Assembly: GCA_019973155.2 (NCBI GenBank)
Contig: BPQB01000012.1
Span: forward strand, 186,001 to 250,000
From: Phanerochaete sordida
Lineage: Eukaryota > Basidiomycota > Agaricomycetes > Polyporales > Phanerochaetaceae
DNA length: 64,000 bases
Reading direction: 5' to 3'
The notes beneath the pieces were generated by a model. That model had not been told where the DNA came from and did no database searches. It worked only from the letters and a program-made list of their open reading frames with translations. The translations under genes were made by a program, and so were the position numbers. Below are positions 43,723 through 55,055 of the stretch, piece by piece; the stretch's first letter is position 1; the number at the start of each line of letters is the position of its first letter.

Positions 43723-45411
43723 CTACTTGAGCAGCTTATACGTATCCCCCCATATTTGTTGAGTGTCTTCCTGATTGGGTCTTGGCGGGGCTCCGTGAGT
43801 GTGACTATCACCGCGACGACCGCGACGATGATAACGATGCCCGCGGGCCCTTCGCGCGACGTCAGCGGCGCGGTCACTCCAAATGGGAGAGTACACTCAC
43901 AGATGCCAAGCGCGCCCGCGATGGCGGCGGTCTTCGCCGCTCTCGCGAGGAACGCGAACGATCTGCACAGAGAACGCGACGATGCCCAGCGCCGCAATGA
44001 GTGATTGAGTGCCAGCGAATATCTTGTCCATCGGCCGCTCTTTCTCGAGCGCCTCCTTGAACTCGAACGCGCCCGCGACGAGCGTCGCCATCGCCACGAA
44101 GACGCCTGTGCGCACCGGTCGGTCAAACGCGAGTATCCACGAGTGCGGAGGAAGGCATACCGAAGGTGAGACGATGCCCATCGCGATGCTGAGAATCGAC
44201 ATGAATGATAGGAGACACTGGAGCCAGAGAACCACTCACTTGGCCCAGTTCCGGGTGAAAAACCCCTGGAACGCCTTCGCCGCAGTGCCCATGAAACCGG
44301 GTACCCTCCCCCCAATCGTCGCAAGGACCCTTGCGCCCCACGCCTTGGCGGCGGCCATACACGCGGGGACGCGCGCGGGGACGATATTCCTGATCGCCTT
44401 GCCCAGGCCGCACGACATCTTCGTGGCGGCTTCGCTCTGCGCGAGCTTCGAGAGCGGCTTGCCGACGAGCGTCTTCACCTGGCGGCTCGCGTCCGCAAGC
44501 GACGCCCAGATGCTGAGCTGCTCGGGCAGCGAGAGCGTGCGGGCTCGCTCGCCGAGCGTCTTCAGCACGAGGAAGATGCCGGCGAAGACGACCGCGGCGC
44601 GCGCGGCCCAGCGGGAGACCGCGCACCCGCGCGCTCACGCCTTCGGCCGGACGCCGCGCTTCTCGTCGCGTCCCGGCCGAGGAGAGCTATGCGAGCAGGG
44701 GCGTGCGCTGCAGATGCTGGGCGTGTTCCTTGAGTCCCTCGACCAGCCGCTTCCCGAATTCCGCGGTGGTCTGCCGGACCAGGTACTCGACTTCTTTGGG
44801 GAGCTTCTGCAGCTCGATGTACTCCTTCGTCTTGGGGATGAGATTATCTTGTGTGCCGTTATGGATCCCGCCGAGCTCCTCGAGGAACTGCACAGCTCGG
44901 TCACCTCGATGTAGATGGAACCGCAGGCGGCGCGTAGCTTGATGATGTTGCTCTCATACTCTCCACTCCATGGAATACCATAGAGCACAGCGAACGTTGA
45001 ACGTCATGAACGGCGACTTGGCACCTATGCTCATGGTAAGAGGGCCTACGTTCGATGCGCTGTACAGCTACGGTGAGGCTGCGAAGGCACCGAAAGAGCT
45101 GAGCACGTACAAAGCATTGGTCATCAGCGCGCTGCCATAGCCGGGCGGAGCCTTTCCAGGCCCCGAGAGCAAGAACGACACGGAAACAAGAGCGCACTCG
45201 CCATTGCGGCCCGTCACAGTGCCGATGGTCTCGCGCAGATGGTCAGTGAAGCAGCTGGATGCACACGTCAATGACGACATAGAACGGACGAAAACGGCAG
45301 CGTACAGGCGGCCCTCGCACAGCTTCGCGCTGTCGAACGTCCAAGTGACGGTCACCGTCGCTGAGGCGGAGGGGTGGGGTGGGGGGTGGATGTGTCGAAA
45401 ACGTCAGGCAT
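43723..45411 (-). pseudogene. P-family pseudogene P1
   Basis: A decayed copy of the P3 gene. Exon 1 starts MPDVFDTS but loses most of the exon, resuming at TVTWTFDSAKLCEGRL. Exon 2 (HLRETIGTVTGRNGECAL) and exon 3 (ASNVGPL...KSPFMTFN) are recognisable. The sequence then jumps directly to the end of exon 7 (GIPWSGEYESNIIK), deleting exons 4-6. Exon 8 has a stop after RTPLLA and a frameshift before reopening at LSLPEQLSIWASLADASRQV. A 1-nt insertion disrupts exon 10 after FSVQIV, and another indel alters the C-terminus. Its upstream sequence resembles that of P3. Confidence 0.8.
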
Positions 45412-46740
45412 ATTGCGTGCTAAATCTGCGCGGCGGTGCAGCAGCAGTTATACGCGGACGAAGCGAGTGTGTTCGATGTTGTTCGGTATATCGCCCTGCC
45501 ATAGAGTAAACCAAAACAGGGGCTGTGCTGAAGTGGCGCTGCATGATCTACTCGCGCAGGCTGCATCTGCCAATATTTTCGGTAGTAGCTCGACATGAGC
45601 CGTTTACAACGAAATGTTTCTAAGAACATACTCACGTCGAGCTAAAGCTTCGACATGCGCCTAGGGAGGCTCTAGAAGGGGTCGGATCTCCACAGGTTCG
45701 TCTGTACCGATAATAGATGTGAATCGCCGCCAATCTTGCCTGTCAAGAGTGGCTCAGTATGGAGGCGTGAAACAGCAGTATTTAAGGCCTACTTACGATC
45801 ACCTCCAATAGTCACCTGCCATGCTTAGCTCGCGATGCCGCGCCAAGCAGGTGTACAATATTCATATATCCGCGAACGGGCGGTCTCGTTCCCATCGACA
45901 CCGTCAAGAGCACCCATGCTGCATGCACGGAGATCAAAATGCCATCCACTGTGCTCCAAATTAACCATTCACCGGCCCTCGGAGTGCGCAGCGAGCGGCA
46001 GGCGGCGCGTGCGTTCCGATACCCGCGCGACACGCAGGCGTCCTGGTACGACTGGGTCAGCGTGCCCGCCCCTCGTCCGCCCCGCGCTGTCTGGCTCAGC
46101 ATGGTCGAGATCGAAAGCCCACGCTGCAAGTACGAGTGGTCCCGCACGCGGGCTTCCTCGGCTGGTACTACGCGCACAGAACCTGTCGACAAGCGCGCCT
46201 TCCGGCCGAGTCATCGGCGTACGTGAATAAGGACATACAAGCTCGAGCTGGTGGCTTACAGGGGTAGATATCATCTAGTGTCTCGGAGGATATTGTGCGA
46301 AAGCTTGCGGGATGGCCATGTACCACGAGAACAAGGTGACCCGGCCGTGGTTGGAACCCGGCCCCCAGCACGCTTCCGAGGGCACCCGCGCCTAACGCCA
46401 CGAGGACGGCGCATCAGGCGCGACTGACGCGCCCTGGTACCGTATCGAGCGTGCGCCGCGGCTGTGACATGTCGAGTTCCGGGTCCTGTGCCCGCTACTT
46501 CCCAGTCCCTGCACCGCATCCTCTTCCAGCAAATGTGATCTGTCCACGGTCCTGTGCAGCGTCCCGGGGCTGCCGGCCCCGTCGGTGGCACAGCGGGGCG
46601 TTATAACGCGATGCCACAGCCCGGCGCGGCTTGCGCTTCTGCTCTGCCCCATCCTACCTGCAATGTCGAGCAAATTGTCGGTATTTGTCCCCTTTAAAGC
46701 CTTAACACGACTCACAGCCTGTAATAGTCATCTCCGCGAT
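45412..46740. other. Divergent upstream region of P1 and D1
   Basis: The left part (about 45440-45680) is homologous, in inverted orientation, to the P3 promoter. The right part (about 46280-46740) is homologous to the sequence upstream of D2. A candidate small gene (45939-46267) lies between and is listed separately. Confidence 0.5.
45939..46267 (+). CDS. Possible small two-exon gene
   Basis: Exons 45939-46061 and 46100-46267, phase-0 intron of 38 nt (GTGCCC...CTCAG), 96 aa. Exon 1 ends TQASWYDWVS; exon 2 includes LQVRVVPHAGFLGWYYAHRT. The frame is consistent, but the intron is short for this genome and alternative frames are also open. No family recognised; no paralog in the window. Confidence 0.3.
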
Positions 46741-48475
46741 ATGGGCGGCCTCGAACGCGCTCTTCCTAGGATCGCTGGACCTGGTTCGGCGTGGCATCCG
46801 CTGAGGCGCATCGCTGCTAGAGTGAGGGCGAGGGTTGCAGGCAGCGGGAGGAGAACACGCACAGCGAGTACGCGGTCGATATGCTGGCCTCCGTGGATCA
46901 TTCTCACGAGCAGTTCTAGGCTTTCCTATCGAGCGACTCCCAGAAGAACTCCTCGCAAAAGTGTTCTCGTGGGTCATCGCCTACTGCCGCCAGGCTGCGT
47001 TGTGGGACTCGTACTCCTTTGCATTCTACGGCTTCGACGACGAGCACACCTCCCATCCTGGCGGGTGCTCCTCCGCGCCGTACGCCTGGCTGAAGATCCG
47101 GCATGTCTGCCGGTACTGGCGGAAGGTCGCTTTGGCGCACCCGCGGCTCTCCACAACGATATTCCTCACACGCCCGGAGTGCGTCGAGGACATGCTGCGC
47201 AGAGCCGGTACGCTGCCGCTTGAGGTGTACGACCCCTCTGTGCAGTACATCGACACCCACTCAGAAGGCGTTGCCGCTGCTCGCCTCATGGTCCTGGAAC
47301 ACGTCGCCCGCATTCGCCATGGCACATTCGCGTACACCGACGACCCAACCGCCATAGACTGGAGCGCGTCTCTGACACCTCGACACAACAACACCTGCAA
47401 CGCGCAGTCGCTCGAGCTGCTGTCCATGGACGACGTCTATCTTCCGTACTCATCCCTCTCCAACGTCCACTTCCCGCACCTCCGGAAGCTCTCCTGCTTC
47501 TACTACGACGCCGTTGCTCCCGGCCAGCTCCTCAACGCCCCGCAGCTGCGCACGCTCCACCTCGTGAACTGCACAACGCCCATCGCCGCGCCCGAGCTCC
47601 TGCGCCTCCTCGGCTCGCTCCCCACGCTCACCTCCCTCGCCCTCATCCTCGTGCTCCTCGAATCCGAAGACTTCCCGCACCTCTCCTCCGCGCCCCCCGC
47701 GCCCCACACACACCTCCCTGCCCTGCGGCACCTCGCGCTCTGCACGCGCTCCGCCGCCTCCGGCCTCTCCCTCCTCCTCCAACTCGCCCACCCGGCGCAC
47801 ACATCCCTCGACCTGCGCTTCTCCGAGCTCAGCACCGGCGCACACGCGTCCTGCGCCTGCGTGCGCGCCGTGCTCGCCGCGACGCTCGCGCGCTGGGCGG
47901 CCCTGCCGCCGCCGTACGCGCGCGTCGCGGTCACGTGTCCGCGCTCGCCCGAGGGTGCGTTCTGGCTCGAGCTCTGGCCCGCCTCCCCATCCCCCTCCTC
48001 CTCCTCACCTCCAGCACCCCACTCCTCGCCGCGCCCGTTCCTCCGCCTCGCCATCCACGCGCTCCACGCACACCCGCAGCTCTTCACACACCTCCTGCGC
48101 GCGCTCCCGCACGCACACGCGCTCACGAGCGCGCGCCTGGCCACGCGCCGCGCGGGCTGGAGCGTGGGCAGCTGGGCGCGCGTTTTGTGTGCGCTGCCTG
48201 CGCTCGAGCGGCTCGAGGTGGCGTGTGAGGTCGTCGGGCGTGCTGGCAAGCGGGCGGATAGGCGGGCGGATAAGCGGATGGACAAGTGGGCGTGGGCGGA
48301 CGCGCGCGCGGTGTGCCCGAGGCTGCGGGAGCTGCGCGTCGAGGCGACGCGGGTGCCGAGGTGGCGCTGGCGCGCGGTGCGCGAGGTGCGGGATGCGGGT
48401 GGGTTGGCGGGGCTTGTGTGTGTGCTGAGGGTGCTGCATGGGGAGGGGTTGGACGTGGAGGTGGTCTATTGTTGA
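46741..48475 (+). CDS. F-box-like protein D1
   Basis: Exon 1 46741-46867 (127 nt), phase-1 intron 46868-46919, exon 2 46920-48475; 560 aa. Exon 1 is basic (MGGLERALPRIAGPG...LRRIAARVRARV). The F-box FPIERLPEELLAKVFSWVIA starts near residue 44, followed by a subfamily-specific SYSFAFYGFDDEH insert and WLKIRHVCRYWRKVALAH. The leucine-rich body contains a Ser/Pro-rich loop; the end is GLDVEVVYC. It pairs with D2 at high identity, including promoter and 3' flank. It lies between P1 and P2. Probable SCF substrate adaptor. Confidence 0.85.
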
Positions 48476-48599
48476 GTGTGTCTTGCTGCTGCCGTGGCAA
48501 GCAGCGATGGCGTTCGGAGCGCGTTTGTGTGTTGTATGGCCATACGCCTAGCACCCTCCGAAGGGCGCAGCGGTCTCGGCACCGTCTCTGAAATCTGCA

Positions 48600-48760
48600 C
48601 CAATGACAATAATTCCCAGACGTTCGCTTTCGCGTGCGCGAAGACCGCCGAGGTCCAAAAGGGTGCGCGCGACTCCGTTAAGGTGTGGAGCTGGGAACGA
48701 TACGAGCCCGAGAAGACTGGCACGCCCAGTACCGTGAGGATCATGAGGCTCACGACGGGA
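48600..48760 (+). pseudogene. Relic of P-family exon 6
   Basis: Plus-strand peptide FACAKTAEVQKGARDSVKVW...YEPEKTGTPSTVR. It matches P3 exon 6 (VRACAQTAEVKQGARDYVAM...EPEKTKIQRQYR) but has no flanking P exons. It begins about 125 bp beyond the D1 stop. Confidence 0.6.
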
Positions 48761-49067
48761 TCAAGCGAGCCGCTACGAGGTCACGAGGACCTGCGGCAGT
48801 ACACGTATTGTGACAGCGCGAAATGGAAAGGTTTAGGCTATGTCGGCGCTGCCAGCGGTTGCGCTGAAGGGTCCCCGGGGTCCGCCCTCTCACGTTTCAC
48901 GCTCCAGCTCCAGCGAGTTGGATTTGCATCTCGGAGTGGCAGCCATGCACCCGTCGAAATGCAGCGACTCTTCCGAAGGTTTGCTGTTCTGTTGTCTATT
49001 ATACATGCAGTTCCATGCTCGCGCGCCCAGTGCACTGCCGCGCCACGCGCCGCGGCGTCCAGGCGCA
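48761..49067. other. Intergenic region between the P relic and P2
   Basis: About 300 bp of 3' flank of P2. I cannot extend the exon 6 relic into it. Confidence 0.35.
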
Positions 49068-52000
49068 TCACTTGAGCAGCCCGTACGTCCCCCCATGCGT
49101 ATCGAGTATCCTCTTGATCGGGTCCTCGCGCGGCTGGCTGAGCGACACCACGAACGCGATCGCCGCGACGACGATACCGATGGCCGCGAGGCCTGCGCCA
49201 CACCGTCAGCTACCGGCACAGCACCTCCGCGTCGAGCGTGCAGGACTCACAGATGCCGAGCGTGCCCGCGATGGCGGCGATCTGTGTCGCACCCGCGAGG
49301 GACGCGACGATCTGCACGGCGAACGCGAGCACGCCGAGTGCCGCGACGACGAGCTGCGTGCCGGCGAAGAGCGCCTCCACGGGCCGCCCCTCGCGCAGCG
49401 CCGCGGCGAACTCGAACGCGCTCGCGGCGAGCGCGGCGACGGAGACGAAGAAACCTGTGCGCGCCGGTCAGCGCGCCGCGCGCGTGCAGAGTGCGGGGAG
49501 CCGCGCACCGAAGACGAGGCCGATGCCCTTCGCGATGCTGGCGGCAGTCTGTCAGTCAGTGCGGAGGCCACGCTCGCACGGCAACGCACTTGGCCCAGTT
49601 CCGCGTGAAGAAGCCCTTCACCGCCTTCGCGGCGGTGCCCACGCCCGGGATGCCCTTCCCGAAGACCCTCTTGATCCACGCCCTCACGGCCGCCATCCAC
49701 GCGACGGCGCGCGCGGGGACGAGCTTCCCGAGTGCGTTGCCGAGGCCTCTCACCATCTTTACGGCGACCGCGGCGACCTTCGCCGCGACCTTCGCGGCGA
49801 ATTCGGTTTGCGCGACCCACCTGATCGGCACAGCGAGGAGCCGCACGGCCTGGATGCCCGCGTCCGCAAGCGACGCCACGATGCTGACCTGCTCGGCCAA
49901 TGAGAAGGTCTCAGCGCCGTTGCCGAGAGTCTGCTGCAGAAAATAGATGCCCGCGAAGACGACCGCAACGCGCGCGATCCAGCGCGCGACGGTGCGGCTG
50001 CGCGCGAGCGTCTTCGGCCAGAAGCCGCGCAGCTCGTTGCGCGTCACGGCGGAGGAGAGCTCCGCGAGCGAGGGCGTGCGTGTGAGCTGCCGCGCGTGGT
50101 CGTTGAGGCCCTCGACGACCTGCTTCGCGAGCTCTGCGACGGTCAGACTGTCGTGGTCCTCGCGCTCTTTGAGCAGGCGCTGCAGCTCGATGTAATCCTT
50201 GGTCTTGGCGATGAAGCTGAGCTTCGCGTTGTTCTTGATCCCGTCGAGGTCTTCGAAGAACTGCAACGCGCGATCAGCCCAGCGTGGATGGGGCCGCAGG
50301 CGGCGCACACCTTGATGATATTACTACCGTGCTCGCTGTTCCACGGGATGCCGTCGAACACAGAGATCGACGCTATGCCGTGCAGGTGCGCGACGACGTC
50401 AACGATCTTCGGATCGTCCTCCTTGATTTCTCCAGCCTCGTCCTGAAGGACCTGGAGCTTATTATGCCAGTCGTACACGTCGTGGGCGACCTTCGTGTCT
50501 CCGACTTTCACACGTCCGGTGAGCTCGCGCGTGTGAAGTTCACCCGCTGGATGCATGTCGCGTTAGTAGAAGCGTGGGCGTAGCGCGGCGGTGCTCACTG
50601 AGATGTCGGGCGAAGATGCCGTACCACTCCTTCGCGTCTACGAGGAACGCCTCGAACTCCTTCACGGCACGACGGTAGCCGAGCCGGTAGCACGCCTGCG
50701 CAACACTGCGGTACTGGCTCTGGATCGTGTTCCTCTCCTTGTCTTCCCAGCCCCACATCTTGACGTAGTCGTGATCGCCTTCCTTGACCGGGGACGTCTG
50801 AGCACACGCGCGCACGAACGCCTTGCACTTGTCCTCGTTGATGCGGTCCTTCTGCGCCTGCGAGACGCCGTCCGTATTCTTGAGGAAGCTGAACACGTTC
50901 ACGAGTGCCGCGCGCGCGAGGTAGTCCGGGCCGAGCGCGGCGATCTTCGCCTCTTCGCGGTCCAGCTTCGCCATGTCTGGCGCGAGCATCTGCATCACGT
51001 CCGCGGGCGCGCTTCTCATGATGATCTGCGGGTGCGTCAGTACGAATCTAGGTGGGATATTGGGCTACCTACGCGTGCGAAGATGCGGTCGGCCTCCTCC
51101 TGCGCCATGTCCTCCGTGACGATGCGCCTCTCGAAGCGCGGCTTCCCGTCCTTGCCCTCGACCTCGACCTCGACCTCCTTCGTCGTCGACTTCAGACTTG
51201 TGACCGCCATGAGCTGCGTGACGGTCCCGCCGCCGGGTCCCCCGCTCACGGCGGCGGCGGCGGCAGCGCGCTCGAGCTCTCTGTCCCTGCGCCATGCGCC
51301 GCGCCACTCGTATGTGTCGCCGCCGTGCACGAGCGTGCCGGTGAACGTCTGCTTCTCCACTTCGACCTCGCTGGGCAGCGTGATGCTGAAGGTGTAGTCG
51401 GCCGTCGTGCTCCCGGCGTCGCCCTCTGTCTTCACGAGCGTCGTGGTGCCGGGGTCACTGTGGGCGAGCGTGGTATAGGCCGACACGTCGACGTCGTCGA
51501 CGAAGCACTGGTGGATGCTGTGAAACCTCGACGCAGCCCAGTAGTCGAGACGCTCGTACCACGACAGGAGTGCCAGGGGATTGCGTCTCCATGCCCCACT
51601 CCAATGAGTCCCAGCGCACCCAGCCGCTGTTTCCGGCCTGGCCATCTTCGGTCTTCAGGCGACGTTCGGTCTTGAACTCTGTCATGTAAACCTTCTGGGT
51701 GGTGGTCGTGTCCTTCTCAGAGGCAGCCTCGCCTCCGCTGCAGTTGATCGTCGGTCAGCAGGGATTAACTTTACGGCTCAAGCGGCGACTCACATTGCAC
51801 TAAGCATCATGTAGGGAGATGCAGTAGTCAAGCCCGCGGGATGGAAACCGGGTATTGGAGGCGCTACACAGGATCAGCGGTTACACGAGGTCATTGCGAG
51901 CGTAGAGCGTACAGAGGATTGGGATCGACTGCACTTCTGTATGTTGGAGGAGCCTCTCTGGGATATGTGGGCATGGGCGACGCGGTGACAACGACGGATT

Positions 52001-52377
52001 CCCCATTGCGGCGCGTGACAGTGCCGATGGCCTCGCGCAGGTCGTCGGTGAAGCAGCTAGTCGTGCACATCAGCAATCCAGTGGACTCAACAAAGAAGGA
52101 AGGCGGCGTACAGGCGGCCCTCGCACAGGCTGGCGCCGGCGCACGTCCAGGTGACGGTGTTGCTGAGGTCGTTCCACTTGAGCTCCTTCTCGGCGACCCT
52201 CTCGGTGCTGACGGAGAGCGCCTTCGTCGTCGCGTCGTAGAGGACGTGGCCGACGTGAGCCGCGGTCTTGTCCTCAACGTCGCCGGCGAAGATGTCGTCG
52301 TCGGACAAACGGAGCTCAAAGAGCTGGGTGCTGAGGCGGAGGGGCAAGGGGATCGTAGTGTCGAAGACGTCTGCCAT
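49068..52377 (-). CDS. P-family protein P2, probably interrupted by one frameshift
   Basis: Eleven minus-strand exons: 52377-52112, 52056-51913, 51863-51794, 51737-51560, 51507-51073, 51025-50599, 50546-50311, 50260-49590, 49537-49509, 49454-49251, 49192-49068. Exons 1, 2, 6, 7, 9 and 10 have exactly the P3 lengths. Exon 3 is 70 nt instead of 69, which puts the conserved ASPYMMLSAM segment out of frame. Unless an unusual exon 2 donor is used, the protein is truncated near residue 160. Everything else is open, including the hydrophobic C-terminal helices and the ending THGGTYGLLK. An ATG at 52380 would add one Met. Function unknown; see P3. Confidence 0.7.
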
Positions 52378-52380
52378 CAT

Positions 52381-53283
52381 TGGTGCGTGCGGGGCGAGCA
52401 GCGCGGGGCCATGGCTTATATGTTGGTAAGCAACGGGTGTATGGAGCTGTCATCGGTTCTGTTTGACACGCTGCATGGTCGGAGACTGGAATATTTTGAG
52501 GGTATTTCTGTCGTGGTGCAGAGAGTCGCCTTATCGACTCGACGTAGCGGCTCAATATGACCTGAAATGGTATCATGTCTCTCATAAGCTGCCACAGGCC
52601 TATGTATAACGTTGGCTCACGTCAACAGGAAGAGCAGCATCTCCAGCGTGGCCTTCGCCGTTCGCGTATCCCGATTGCGTCGCAACATTTTCTGCGTGCC
52701 TCGACGTTATTCATCTAATATATGATATATTGTGGCAAAGGAGGCCTCACAGCATCCAGGCCTTCAGGAATGCGACCGAGGAGCGATGCATGGAGGGAAC
52801 GAGAAAGAGACGGCGCCAACAGCGACCGCGCCCTTCGGAGAGATCCGCGCCACGAGAGCCCCGGAAACGTAACGTGTAAAGCCATGTAAAGGCTCGACAT
52901 GCCGGAAGACGGCCTGAGATTGCCTGCTCGAGATCGGGTAGCTGAAGCCCCGGCACGGCTCTGTCGATATGGCAAACGTCCCCCGGAACGACGCTGTCGC
53001 CGCGACATGGACTGCGCTCTCCGCCCGAGCTGCGACACAGCGCCCGCGCGCAGGAACCTCACGAATCCGCGGCATACGCTGTAATCGTGGCCGTACGTCA
53101 GCGGCTTGTCGGCGGGAAATGTGAAAGAGGCTCACTTACGTGCTCGGTCACTATTGCAGCACACGCCAGGAAAACGTCGTCACTCAGATATCAGATCTCG
53201 CCGCCGTTGACTCGTAGCCATACAACGCATAAATGTGTGTCCAAAGCAAACAGGCTGGTCACGGCGGCAGCAGCAAGACATGC
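52381..53283. other. Intergenic region: P2 promoter and D2 3' flank
   Basis: A TATA-like ATATAAG lies on the minus strand at 52415-52421, about 40 bp upstream of P2. The right end resembles the D1 3' flank (CTTGCTGCTGCCGTG). No supported gene; minus-strand frames at 52750-53135 lack support. Confidence 0.45.
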
Positions 53284-55055
53284 TCAGCAATAGACCACCC
53301 CCACGTCCAACTCATCTCCACGCTGCGCCCGCAGCACGCGCACGACCTCCGCCAACCCACCCGCATCACGCACCTCGCGCGCCGCACGCCACCGCCAGCG
53401 CGGCACACGCGCCGCCTCGACGCGCAGCTCCCGCAGCGAGAGACACACCGCGCGCGCGTCCGCCCACGCCCACGTATTCCCCTGCTTATCCGCCCGCTTA
53501 TCCCCCAGCGTGCGCACACGCCCGCCGAGCGCGCCGCGCCCGACGACCTCGCACCGCACCTCAAGCCGCTCGAGCGCGGGCAGCGCACACAAAATCCGCG
53601 CCCAGCTGCCCGCGCTCCAGCCCGTGCGTCGCGTGCACAGGCGCGCACTCGTGATGTGCGCGGCGTGCGGCACGCAGCGCAGGAGGTGCGTGAACAGCAG
53701 TGAGTGCGCGTGCAGCGCGTGGATGCCGAGGCGGAAGAACGGGTGGGGGCGCGTGGCGTGCGTTCTCAGGTGGGAAGTGGGGGTGGGAGATGGAGAGGGG
53801 GCAGGCCAGAGTTCGAGCCAGAACGCGTCGTCCGCGCGACGGGGGCACGTGACCGCGACACTCGCGTACGGCGCCTCGAGCGCGGCCCACGCGGCGCACG
53901 TCGCGGCAAGCGCGGCGGGTACGCACGCGCAGGCGGCGTGTGCACCCGTGCTGAGCTCGGAGAAGCGCAGGTCGAGGGATGTGTGCGCGGGGTGGGCGAT
54001 GTGTGCGAGGAGGGAGAGGCCGGAGGCGGCGGTGCACGTGCAGAGCGCGAGGTGCGCGAGGTGTGGGAGCGCACACGTTCTGCTTGTGAGCGAGGCGTGG
54101 CGGAAGAGGGAGTCGAGGTGCGGTAAGTCTTCGGTTTCGAGGAGCACGAGGATGAGGGAGAGGGAGGTGAGGGCGGGGAGCGAGCCGAGGAGGCGCAGGA
54201 GCTCGGGCGCGGAGATGGGCGTTGTGCACTTTACTAGGTGGAGTGTGTGCAGCTGCGGGGCGTCGAGCAGCTGGCCGGGCACGACGACGTCGTAGTAAAA
54301 GCAGGATAGCTTTCGTAGGTTAGGAAAATGTATCGTAGAGAGGGTTGAGTATGCGGGGTATCCGTCGTCCATGGACAGCAGCTCGAGCGATTGCGCGGTG
54401 CATGTCTTATGACTTTGAGATGTCAGGAAATCTGGCCAATCTATTGCGTTTGGATTGTCAGTGTACGCGAAGGTCCCATGGCGAATGCGCGCGATATGTT
54501 CGAGGACCATAAGGCGGGCAGCAGCGACAGAGTCCGAGTGGGTATCGATATACCGCACAGAGGGGTCGTACACCGCAAGCGGCAGCGTGCCAGCTCTGCG
54601 CAGCATGTCCTCGACGCACTCCGGGCGCGTGAGGAAGATGGTCGTGGAGAGCCGCGGATGCGCCAAAGCGACCTTCCGCCAGTAGCGGCAGACGTGCCGG
54701 ATCTTTAGCCAGGCGTACGGCGCGGCGGGACACTGGCCTGGATGGGAGGCGTGCTCATCGTCGAAGCCGTAGAAGGCAAAAGAGTACGAGTCCCACAGGG
54801 CGGCCTGGCGGCAGTAGGCGATGACCCACGAGAACACCTCTGCGAGGAGTTCCTCGGGGAGTCGCTCGATGGGAAAGCCTGGAGCCGTTCATGAAGATCG
54901 CTTGTGTGGTTTCGCATGATGCGCCACGTACCTGGTATGTGCCTCTGCTTTCCGCTACCTGCGAATCTCGCCCTCAGCCTAGCAGCGATGCGCCTGAGCG
55001 GATGCGCGGATCCGGGTCCTGAGATCCTAGGAAGGGCGCGTTTGAGGGCGCCCAT
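53284..55055 (-). CDS. F-box-like protein D2
   Basis: Exon 1 55055-54932 (124 nt), phase-1 intron 54931-54879, exon 2 54878-53284; 572 aa. Exon 1: MGALKRALPRISGPG...LRRIAARLRARF. F-box: FPIERLPEELLAEVFSWVIA; then SYSFAFYGFDDEHASHPG and WLKIRHVCRYWRKVALAH. The body matches D1, ending ELDVGVVYC. It is oriented opposite to D1, with P2 between them, and homology covers promoters and 3' flanks. Probable SCF substrate adaptor. Confidence 0.85.
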
